Below are positions 47,492 to 54,752 of a stretch of 64,000 nucleotides of DNA, one piece after another. Every line of letters starts with the position of its first letter. Positions within the stretch are counted from its first letter, which is position 1. Made by a program: the position numbers and the translations under genes. The notes under the pieces are model-generated. The model did no database searches and had not been told where the DNA came from. It was given only the letters and a program-made list of their open reading frames with translations. Origin of the DNA: Collimonas fungivorans (GTDB lineage: Bacteria > Pseudomonadota > Gammaproteobacteria > Burkholderiales > Burkholderiaceae_D); the NCBI RefSeq assembly GCF_001584145.1, contig NZ_CP013232.1:5146001-5210000 (forward strand), read 5' to 3'.

Positions 47492-49285
47492 ATGACGGTC
47501 ACGGATACGCCGCCGGCAGACTACGCGCTTGATTGGCGCGGGCGGGACAGCTTCGTCCTGCTTGACAGCGAGTTCGGCCACGGCAAACATTTTTTCACCG
47601 CATGGCAAGCCTGGTGCGGCGATCCCCGGCGCCCGCGCCAATTGCACTACCTGGCGCTGCTGCCGCAGCCTGCCGCCCCTACCACACACAATGAGCTGCA
47701 GCAAACCGCGGAAGACCATCCGGAATGGCAGGCCTTGTGCAGCGAACTGTGCGCAGCATGGCCGCCGGCGGTGCCTGGCTTTCACCGGATTTTCCTGCAG
47801 CAGGGACAACTGGTCCTGACGTTGATGATCGGCGACAGCGCTGCCTGCCTGCGCCAGATAGTTGCAAAAGTGGATGCCTTCCGCTTGCACGGAAGCCGTT
47901 GGCGGGAATGGCCGTTGCCGGTGCTTGGCATATTGGGCAGGCTGGCTGCCGGACATGCAAGCCTGGACATTACAGGAGCGGAAGCGGCAGCCCGCAAACA
48001 GCTGCAGCAAGCAGGATTCGTGTTTGACAGCAGCGACGGACACACCGCCCGTTTTAACCCACGCTTCACCGCACGTTCGGCAGCTGCACCTGTCCACAAT
48101 GACCGCCGCGCGATTGTCATCGGCGCCGGCCTGGCCGGCAGCGCAGCCTGCCAGCGCCTGGTGCAGCGCGGCTGGAACGTCGACCTGGTCGAAAGCCACA
48201 CGGCGCCAGCGCAGCAGGCATCAGGCAACAGCGCCGGCATTTTCATGCCTGTGTTGTCGCGCGACGACAATCCCGGCTCGCGCCTCAGCCGCAGCGCCTA
48301 TCTGTTCGCCCTGCAGGCCTGGCGCCAGCTGGGCGGCATCGGCGCCGCATTTGACGGCGCAGCCTGCGGCGTCCTGCAGATCGCCCGCGACACCGCACAT
48401 GCAGAGAGCCAGCAGCAACTGGCTGATTACTGGCGTTATCCGGCCGACTATGCGCAGTGGCTGGACCAGGCGGCCGCAAGCCGCGTTGCCGGCTGGCCGG
48501 TCAGCGGCGGCGCCTGGTTTTTCCCGGCCGCCGGCTGGGTGCAGCCGCGCAGCCTTTGCCAAGCCATGCTGGACAGCTGCGGCGAGCAGCTGCAAACCCA
48601 TTTCGGACAGCACGCCACCGCCCTCGAACACGGCAGGGACGGCTGGACCATACGCGACCGGCAGGGCGCGAAAATAGCCGCCGCACCGGTAGTGATCCTG
48701 GCGAATGCCTGCGAGGCCTTGCAGTTTCCACAAGCGGAAGATTTGCCTCTGAGCGCCATCCGCGGCCAGGTCACCTACCTCGATGCCGGGCTGGTTCCCG
48801 CCATCAGGCCGGTGATTTGCGGCGAAGCCTACCTGACTCCAGCTTATGAAGGTAGCTGCAGCATAGGCGCTTCATATGACGAGGATGGCGAAACGGCGCT
48901 GCGCCGCGACAGCCAGGACGACAACCTGGCGCGCCTGGCGAATATCCTGCCTGGCTGGCAGGCCGGCCAGGCTCCGCTGGCCGGGCGCGTCGGGTTCCGC
49001 TGCGTGGCCAGCGACCGCCTGCCGCTGGTCGGCGCCTTGCCGGATAAAAACGGAGCAAGTCCTGTGCGTGAAGCAAAGCTGAAAGACTTGCCGCGCTTTC
49101 CCGGTTTGTACAGCCTGCTGGGTTATGCCTCGCGCGGCCTGATCTGGGCGCCGCTGGCGGCGGAATTGCTGGCGTCGCAACTGAATCGAGAACCGCTGCC
49201 GATCGAAGCCGAGCTGGCGGCGGCGCTCGATCCGGCGCGTTTCCTGTTAAAAGAGCGGCGCCGCGGCGGCCCTCCGCGCCAATGA
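47492..49285 (+). CDS. mnmC: MnmC-like tRNA-modification protein with degenerate methyltransferase half
   Basis: A 597-residue protein. The C-terminal half (from about residue 205) is an intact FAD-dependent MnmC2 oxidoreductase: AIVIGAGLAGSAACQRL, SGNSAGIFMPVLSRDDNPGS, and CVASDRLPLVGALPD. The N-terminal region aligns with MnmC1 (FTAWQAWCGDP; GDSAACLRQIVAKVDAFRLH), but the SAM motif ETGFGTGLNF is DSEFGHGKHFF, and the DGFAPAKNPDMW catalytic segment is missing. The enzyme may thus remove the carboxymethyl group of cmnm5s2U34 but not methylate the product. It is about 70 residues shorter than full MnmC. Confidence 0.85.
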   Translation: MTVTDTPPADYALDWRGRDSFVLLDSEFGHGKHFFTAWQAWCGDPRRPRQLHYLALLPQPAAPTTHNELQQTAEDHPEWQALCSELCAAWPPAVPGFHRIFLQQGQLVLTLMIGDSAACLRQIVAKVDAFRLHGSRWREWPLPVLGILGRLAAGHASLDITGAEAAARKQLQQAGFVFDSSDGHTARFNPRFTARSAAAPVHNDRRAIVIGAGLAGSAACQRLVQRGWNVDLVESHTAPAQQASGNSAGIFMPVLSRDDNPGSRLSRSAYLFALQAWRQLGGIGAAFDGAACGVLQIARDTAHAESQQQLADYWRYPADYAQWLDQAAASRVAGWPVSGGAWFFPAAGWVQPRSLCQAMLDSCGEQLQTHFGQHATALEHGRDGWTIRDRQGAKIAAAPVVILANACEALQFPQAEDLPLSAIRGQVTYLDAGLVPAIRPVICGEAYLTPAYEGSCSIGASYDEDGETALRRDSQDDNLARLANILPGWQAGQAPLAGRVGFRCVASDRLPLVGALPDKNGASPVREAKLKDLPRFPGLYSLLGYASRGLIWAPLAAELLASQLNREPLPIEAELAAALDPARFLLKERRRGGPPRQ

Positions 49286-49312
49286 AAAAGGGCGCCTCTC
49301 GGCGCCCTCTTG
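49286..49312. terminator. Bidirectional terminator between mnmC and the WxxGxW-type gene
   Basis: GGGCGCC/GGCGCCC stem with TCTC loop, with AAAAAG on the left and TCTT on the right, between two convergent genes. Confidence 0.75.
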
Positions 49313-49328
49313 CTGCTTGATGATCTGC

Positions 49329-49646
49329 TTAACGATCCCAGCGGTATGGCCGCATCTGCCAGTCGCCGCGCGGACCGCGTTCCCAGCGCGGCGGCACGTA
49401 ACGGTAACCCGGCCGCGCCCTCATCCAGCTGCCGCCCATCCACACATGGCGGCGGCCGTTCCAGCGCCAGTATCCGGGCGCCCAGACATAACCGGCGCGC
49501 GATGGCGGCACCACCTCATAACGCGGCGGCGGCGGCTGTCCGATCTGGACCCCGACATAAGTTGCCGCCTGGACTTGGGTCAGCGGCGTCACCAGGCCTG
49601 CGCTCAGCGCCAGCACGCTGATGCATAAAATTGATTTGATTTTCAT
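49329..49646 (-). CDS. Small exported Trp/Arg-rich YXWGXW-type protein
   Basis: A 105-residue protein with a signal peptide (residues 1-27, cut after VQA). The mature part has repeats of the form YVWAPGYWRWNGRRHVWMGG, then RPGYRYVPPRWERGPRG, and is rich in Trp, Arg, Tyr and Pro, like the YXWGXW-repeat (BcpO-like) family. Function unknown; the repeats suggest a surface or periplasmic structural role. The gene stands alone. Confidence 0.8.
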   Translation of the reverse strand: MKIKSILCISVLALSAGLVTPLTQVQAATYVGVQIGQPPPPRYEVVPPSRAGYVWAPGYWRWNGRRHVWMGGSWMRARPGYRYVPPRWERGPRGDWQMRPYRWDR

Positions 49647-49901
49647 TCGATATCTCCTTCGTTTAGACCCATCGGGTGATGACTAAAATATAGGCGATAA
49701 CCATGTAGCGGCTTGTTATTTTGTGTTTCCAAAAGATACAGGCTGCACAAGCGCCTGAATGGCTTGCCGGCAGCCATTGCGCCCTCCCTAAGGTAAAATG
49801 GCGGCCTGCCGCAAGGCATTGTCGTTTTATAAAAATTGCGAGGCAGCCGCCGCTCGGTGTAGAACAGCGGCCTGCCTCCATCTGACTTCCCGGAAATACC
49901 C

Positions 49902-51533
49902 ATGTTGCGATTGAATGAAGTACAACTCCCCCTCGACCACCTCGAAGACGCCTTGCACGCAGCGATTCTGGGGCGGCTGGGAATCGCCGCTGAGGAAATG
50001 CTCGGTTACACAATTTTCCGCCGCAGCTACGATGCCCGCAAGAAATCCGCGGTGATACTGACTTACAGCGTGGATGTCGAGCTCAAGGATGAAGATGCTG
50101 TACTCAAGCGCCTGGCGCGCGATCGCACCGTGGCGCCGACGCCAGACACCAACTATCGTTTTGTGGCGCAAGCCCCGGGCCGGCTGAAATCGCGGCCGGT
50201 GGTGATCGGCACCGGGCCGTGCGGCCTGTTTGCCGGCCTGATCCTGGCGCAGATGGGGTTCAATCCGATCATCCTGGAACGCGGCAAGGCGGTGCGCGAG
50301 CGCACCAAGGATACCTGGGGACTGTGGCGCAAACGCGAGCTGCAGCCGGAATCCAATGTCCAGTTCGGCGAAGGCGGCGCCGGCACGTTTTCCGACGGCA
50401 AGCTGTGGACCCAGATCAAGGATCCCAAGCACTACGGCCGCAAGGTGCTGACCGAATTCGTCAAGGCCGATGCGCCGGACGAAATCATGTATGTCAGCAA
50501 GCCGCACATCGGCACTTTCCGGCTGGTCAAGATGGTGGAGCAGATGCGCGCCAGCATCGAAGCGCTGGGCGGCGAGTTCCGCTTCCAGCAAAAGGTCGAG
50601 GATATCGACATCGAGTGGAAAAACGATAGCGGCCAGGTACGCGCAGTGGTGCTTGCCAGCGGCGAAACCATCGTCACGGACCATGTGGTGCTGGCGATCG
50701 GCCACAGCGCCCGTGACACTTTCCAGATGCTGTACGACCGCGGCGTGTATATCGAAGCCAAGCCATTCTCGCTCGGCTTCCGCATCGAACATCCGCAATC
50801 CCTGATCGACAAATGCCGCTTCGGCCCCAGCGCCGGCCATCCTATCCTCGGCGCCGCCGATTACAAGCTGGTCCATCATTGTGAATCAACGCAAGCCCGT
50901 GGGCGCGCGGTCTACAGTTTCTGCATGTGCCCGGGCGGCACCGTGGTGGCAGCCACTTCTGAACCGGGACGGGTGGTGACCAACGGCATGAGCCAGTACT
51001 CGCGCAACGAACGCAACGCCAACAGCGGCATCGTGGTCGGCATCACGCCGGCCGATTATCCCGGCCATCCGCTGGCGGGCATAGATTTCCAGCGGCAATG
51101 GGAATCGCGCGCCTTCGAACTGGGCGGCGGCACCTACGATGCGCCCGGCCAGCTGGTAGGCGACTTCATCGCCGGCCGGCCATCGACTGCCCTCGGTTCG
51201 GTGACCCCTTCCTACAAACCCGGCGTCCTGCTGGGCGACCTCAGCACCGCCTTGCCGGACTATGCGATTGCCGCTATCCGTGAGGCCTTGCCGGTATTCG
51301 ATAAGCAAATCCGCGGTTTCGCCATGGCCGACGCGGTGCTGACCGGGGTCGAGACCCGCACTTCGTCGCCGGTGCGCATCAAACGCCACGACGATAGCCT
51401 GCAAAGCGTGAATACGACGGGATTGTTTCCGGCCGGCGAAGGCGCCGGTTATGCCGGCGGCATCATGTCGGCGGCGATTGACGGGATCCGGGTGGCGGAG
51501 GCAGTCGCCTTGAGCATAATGAACAAAAACTAA
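49902..51533 (+). CDS. FAD-dependent oxidoreductase (COG2509 family)
   Basis: A 543-residue flavoprotein. After about 95 residues of N-terminal domain (LGRLGIAAEEMLGYTIFRRS), the FAD site is VVIGTGPCGLFAGLILAQMG, then ILERGKAVRERTKDTWGLWR, GGAGTFSDGKLWTQIKD, and a C-terminal TGLFPAGEGAGYAGGIMSAA. It belongs to the uncharacterised NAD(FAD)-utilising dehydrogenases, so no substrate can be assigned. No signal peptide. Confidence 0.87.
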   Translation: MLRLNEVQLPLDHLEDALHAAILGRLGIAAEEMLGYTIFRRSYDARKKSAVILTYSVDVELKDEDAVLKRLARDRTVAPTPDTNYRFVAQAPGRLKSRPVVIGTGPCGLFAGLILAQMGFNPIILERGKAVRERTKDTWGLWRKRELQPESNVQFGEGGAGTFSDGKLWTQIKDPKHYGRKVLTEFVKADAPDEIMYVSKPHIGTFRLVKMVEQMRASIEALGGEFRFQQKVEDIDIEWKNDSGQVRAVVLASGETIVTDHVVLAIGHSARDTFQMLYDRGVYIEAKPFSLGFRIEHPQSLIDKCRFGPSAGHPILGAADYKLVHHCESTQARGRAVYSFCMCPGGTVVAATSEPGRVVTNGMSQYSRNERNANSGIVVGITPADYPGHPLAGIDFQRQWESRAFELGGGTYDAPGQLVGDFIAGRPSTALGSVTPSYKPGVLLGDLSTALPDYAIAAIREALPVFDKQIRGFAMADAVLTGVETRTSSPVRIKRHDDSLQSVNTTGLFPAGEGAGYAGGIMSAAIDGIRVAEAVALSIMNKN

Positions 51534-51567
51534 GACAAAACTAAGCTCGCTCAAGAAGGCCGTCGGC

Positions 51568-51849
51568 CTAACGTTTTTCCGCAGCCTTGTACACTGCGTT
51601 ACGCTCGCGCTTGCCTACGGCGACGACCAGCACGATCAACTCCTGGTCACGCACTTCGTAGACTAGCCGGTAGCCGGCCTGGCGCAGCTTGATTTTATAT
51701 CGGCTTCTGGAGCCGGATAACTGTGCGGATGGAACATGAGGAGTATGCAATCGTTCCGCCAGTTTCTTTTTGAACTGCTCGCGCATGCCTTGATCCAGCT
51801 TGCGCCATTCCTTCAATGCTTCCTCAAGGAAAGCCAGTTCAAAGCTCAT
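51568..51849 (-). CDS. stbE: RelE/ParE-type toxin StbE
   Basis: A 93-residue toxin. The start at 51849 gives MSFELAFLEEALKEWRKLDQ, the typical ParE/RelE-superfamily N-terminus; the core has SRYKIKLRQAGYRLVYEVRD and VAVGKRERNAVY, with the Arg/Tyr residues expected for mRNA cleavage by RelE-like folds. It overlaps the antitoxin gene by 11 bases, as expected for coupled translation. Confidence 0.9.
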   Translation of the reverse strand: MSFELAFLEEALKEWRKLDQGMREQFKKKLAERLHTPHVPSAQLSGSRSRYKIKLRQAGYRLVYEVRDQELIVLVVAVGKRERNAVYKAAEKR

Positions 51850-52087
51850 CCAGCTTGACCCTGATAACAGCTTGCCCTTCGCGGGCGTCTGCAACGGCAT
51901 TCAGCTCCATGTCTTCCAGCTTGTTCATCAGCGCTTCATAGGCTTTTGCCGGGACACAATAAAAAGCTGGCTGGTTCCGGTTCAATATCACTACAGGAAA
52001 TCCTTCACCTGCAGCAACAGTTCCCATAGGGTCTTTTTTCAACTCGGAAACGCTGGCGGTTGTTTCGGCAAGAATCAGGTGTGCCAT
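51839..52087 (-). CDS. stbD: Phd/YefM-type antitoxin StbD
   Basis: An 82-residue antitoxin whose N-terminus MAHLILAETTASVSELKKDP is nearly the same as plasmid StbD proteins, followed by the Phd motif VVILNRNQPAFYCVP. The C-terminal part (EGQAVIRVKLDEL) is expected to neutralise StbE. The start at 52087 is preferred to longer in-frame upstream ATGs because homologues begin here and the palindrome lies just upstream. Confidence 0.9.
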   Translation of the reverse strand: MAHLILAETTASVSELKKDPMGTVAAGEGFPVVILNRNQPAFYCVPAKAYEALMNKLEDMELNAVADAREGQAVIRVKLDEL

Positions 52088-52090
52088 AGG

Positions 52091-52108
52091 AATACTTTTA
52101 AAAGTATT
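52091..52108. promoter_or_regulatory. Palindromic operator of stbDE
   Basis: AATACTTTTAAAAGTATT is a perfect 18-bp palindrome four bases before the stbD start. A half-site-like AAATACT recurs at about 52146-52152. Such sites are bound by antitoxin or the complex to repress the operon. Confidence 0.7.
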
Positions 52109-52263
52109 GTTAACGGCACTAATAATAGCATCTTTCATAGCACTCTTATAAATACTACTCGACTGAAGCCGAACAATATTTGATTGATGAAAAATCGTAG
52201 TATGGCCCAACTTTTGACCCAGGTCGCATGCATGCCGATAAGGCTTGGCTGAAATTGAATGGG

Positions 52264-52290
52264 CAAAAAAATACGCCCGAAGGCGTATTT
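52264..52290 (-). terminator. Terminator of the winged-helix gene
   Basis: On the minus strand AAATACGCC-TTCG-GGCGTATTT is followed by a T run; a TTCG tetraloop and seven T residues make a strong terminator. It may also end transcripts in the other direction. The remaining bases 52109-52263 hold the stbDE promoter region and no gene. Confidence 0.85.
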
Positions 52291-52330
52291 TGATAACAGA
52301 ATTTTGCACCCCGGCAGACAACAGGATGGG

Positions 52331-52699
52331 CTATTTGCTCGCGTCCCGCGTCGCCTGCAGCAAGCATTTCGACAGCTTGTCAAAATGCAGCCAGGCAGCC
52401 TGGCTCAGTTCCACCTGCTTGCGGCGCGTATCGTCGGTATCGCTCAAGACGATCCAGCCCTTTTCCCGCATCGACTTCAAGCGCGCGTGCAGCATGGCCG
52501 GCGAACCGAGTTCGCTTTGCGCCATCATGTCGCGCACCGACAGGCGTTCCCGGGCTTGGCCTGCGCGGGCGACGAAAGCCAGGATGCGATCTTCCAGAGG
52601 GTCCAGCGATGGCAGCGACGGCAAGCCACGCAAGGCATTCGCCAGTTGCAGGAAACGCACGTAGATATCTGCCGGTCGATTATTTTTTTCCATGGCCAT
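52331..52699 (-). CDS. Small winged-helix (MarR-like) regulator
   Basis: A 122-residue protein. Residues 35-100 form a winged helix (LSVRDMMAQSELGSPAMLHA; RLKSMREKGWIVLSDTDDTR). The wing DTDDTRRKQVELS matches the MarR-like pattern for DNA contact. No ligand or target is apparent. It is divergent from the membrane-protein gene at 52827 and might control it. Confidence 0.75.
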   Translation of the reverse strand: MAMEKNNRPADIYVRFLQLANALRGLPSLPSLDPLEDRILAFVARAGQARERLSVRDMMAQSELGSPAMLHARLKSMREKGWIVLSDTDDTRRKQVELSQAAWLHFDKLSKCLLQATRDASK

Positions 52700-52826
52700 A
52701 TTGTAAGCTGCTGCCGCAAGCGGTTTGCCAACGCTGTTAAATTCATATCGATCATACCCGTCATTTCAGGCCTGTCGCAAGTATCTTCCTGCGCCGGCGC
52801 GGATACTTCGGTAAGATACGCGCGTC

Positions 52827-53396
52827 ATGTCCACCACCCCCTCTCCCGCCGCGAAACTGCGTCTCAACCTGCTGACGGTCGGCAGCACGGCGATCGTCTA
52901 TATGCTGGTGTACATGACCAACGACTGGCTGTTCAAGCACATCGAGTTCGCCCAGGGGATCGCCTGGATCTACCTGCCGGCAGGGATCCGGCTCATCTGC
53001 ACCTTGCTGTTTGCCGAAGCGGGCGTGCTGGGCATCCTGATCGGCTCGCTGCTGGCTTCCAGCGTCTACGCCCTGTTCCCGGGCGATCCGGTCACCACCG
53101 TCGGCTACAGCATCATCTCGGCGCTGGCACCTTACCTTGCCTATAGGTTCACATTACAGGGAATGCGCCTGCAGCCGTCGCTGAGCAACCTGACCACCAC
53201 CCGCCTGCTGGCCTGCATCCTGCTGTACGGGCTGACCAACCCGCTGCTGCAGCTGCTGTGGTTCGTCCTGCGCGGCGTCTCCTACCATTTCTGGTCGGGC
53301 CTGATCGTGATGTCCATCGGCGACCTGACCGGCTCGCTGATCGTGGTCTATGCGATCAAGATGCTGCTGTCCTTCCTTCCCTTGCCAAGGCACTAA
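52827..53396 (+). CDS. Integral membrane protein, MASE1-like
   Basis: A 189-residue protein with about five or six membrane spans. The segment IYLPAGIRLICTLLFAEAGV and the following GILIGSLLASSVYAL resemble the MASE1 sensory membrane domain, but no output domain (GGDEF, kinase) is attached. It may be a stand-alone sensor or transport component. It is 140 bases upstream of exbD. Confidence 0.7.
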   Translation: MSTTPSPAAKLRLNLLTVGSTAIVYMLVYMTNDWLFKHIEFAQGIAWIYLPAGIRLICTLLFAEAGVLGILIGSLLASSVYALFPGDPVTTVGYSIISALAPYLAYRFTLQGMRLQPSLSNLTTTRLLACILLYGLTNPLLQLLWFVLRGVSYHFWSGLIVMSIGDLTGSLIVVYAIKMLLSFLPLPRH

Positions 53397-53536
53397 CCTC
53401 GCGTGGTGTTGCGGCCACATCGTCATCGATTGTAATACTGCCGAAATAATTCATCGCTATTCTGCCGACAGTTATAGAAATTATAGCGGTTAGCGACTTC
53501 GCGCTATCGCCGCACATCTTCCATCGGGGTATAGCA

Positions 53537-53944
53537 ATGCGTAGTTGGGACGAACCAAAAAAGCGGAAAGCCCGCGTCGAAATCATTCCCATGATCGACG
53601 TGATGATGTTCCTGCTAGTGTTTTTTGTGCTGATCAGTCTCAACGTCATCCCCGCACTCGGCCTCAAAACGCATTTGCCGACCGCCAGCAGCTCGCAGGA
53701 CCTGAAGCCGCAAAACAAGGCGGTCATCACGATCGGTCTCAACGACGCGCTGCAGGTCGACGGCGTCGACACCAAGATCAGCGAGCTGCCGGCGCGCCTC
53801 AACCTGGCGCGCAAGAACGGTGAAAAACTCAACGTCATCGTCAACAGCGATCGCGGCGTCGAGGTGCAGCGGCTGGTGGAAGTGATGGACACGCTGAAGC
53901 AGAATGGCTTCGAGTCGATCTCCATCGCTACCCGCAAGCCGTGA
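53537..53944 (+). CDS. exbD: Biopolymer transport protein ExbD
   Basis: A 135-residue TonB-motor component. One membrane span with the essential Asp in IIPMIDVMMFLLVFFVLISL (Asp at about residue 25), then a periplasmic domain (KLNVIVNSDRGVEVQRLVEV). It heads a six-gene plus-strand cluster; the TonB start overlaps its stop (GTGATG). Confidence 0.92.
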   Translation: MRSWDEPKKRKARVEIIPMIDVMMFLLVFFVLISLNVIPALGLKTHLPTASSSQDLKPQNKAVITIGLNDALQVDGVDTKISELPARLNLARKNGEKLNVIVNSDRGVEVQRLVEVMDTLKQNGFESISIATRKP

Positions 53945-54672
53945 TGCGGGCAATGATGACCATGCCGTTCCTGTTTCGCTTCCGCGATGCGCTGGCGACC
54001 TTGCCTGCCATGCTCATGCTGGCGATCCTGGTCTTTGCCGGCATCCAGAAAGTGGTGAAGATCGAGCCGCATGCGGACGACTCGCTGGTGCAGATCGCCT
54101 TGACCGAACCGGAGCCGCCGGCACCACCCGTGATCACGCCACCGCCGCAGGTTCCGACGCCGCCGCAAGTAGTCAAGCCAGTCCCGGTAGCGCAACCAGT
54201 CCGGCAGCCGACACCGCCGCAGGCGGTCAGCCAGGCGCCTGTCAGCAACATCCCCAGCGCAGAAATGGCGGCGCCGCCCAAGGCCGTAGCTGCACCGGCT
54301 GCTCCAGCCCCGGTGACACCGCCGGCGCCTGAACCGGCGCCAGCCGTAGCCAAACCAAACAACGCCAGCATCGAAGCCGGGTATGTCTCCAAGGTGCGTG
54401 CGCACCTGAACAGCATCAAACGCTATCCGACCGGCCGCGAAGCCAGCCAGCAGCGGCCGCAAGGCAAGGTCAAGGTCTGGTTCGTGCTGAACCGCGACGG
54501 CAGCCTGGTGGAGCAAGGCATAGAAGAATCGTCGAACTCGATGCTGCTCGACGAAGCCGCCCGCAAGACCATCAACCGCGCTGCATTTCCTGCTTTTCCC
54601 GAATCCAGCTGGGCCGGAGAAGCGACACACAGATTCAGCGCGGAGCTGGAATTTATCCCGGGAGCGGGGTAG
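53944..54672 (+). CDS. tonB: Energy transducer TonB
   Basis: A 242-residue TonB. Membrane anchor at about residues 14-34 (LATLPAMLMLAILVFAGIQK), a Pro-rich periplasm-spanning region (EPEPPAPPVITPPPQVPTPP and beyond), and a C-terminal TonB domain (KVRAHLNSIKRYPTGREASQ; GKVKVWFVLNRDGSLVEQ). The start may be GTG at 53941 or ATG at 53944. Its position beside exbD and a receptor suggests a dedicated rather than housekeeping TonB. Confidence 0.9.
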   Translation: MRAMMTMPFLFRFRDALATLPAMLMLAILVFAGIQKVVKIEPHADDSLVQIALTEPEPPAPPVITPPPQVPTPPQVVKPVPVAQPVRQPTPPQAVSQAPVSNIPSAEMAAPPKAVAAPAAPAPVTPPAPEPAPAVAKPNNASIEAGYVSKVRAHLNSIKRYPTGREASQQRPQGKVKVWFVLNRDGSLVEQGIEESSNSMLLDEAARKTINRAAFPAFPESSWAGEATHRFSAELEFIPGAG

Positions 54673-54752
54673 AGCAACAACGAACAACAGCGAGCGGCCG
54701 TTTGACTGCTTAGTTTGAATACACACACCAAAAATATACAGGGAGTAATGCC

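Noticed and set aside
53438..53469. Repeated CTGCCGA words before exbD as an operator
   Set aside because: Only seven bases are shared at 24-base spacing, and neither inverted symmetry nor a known box is seen.
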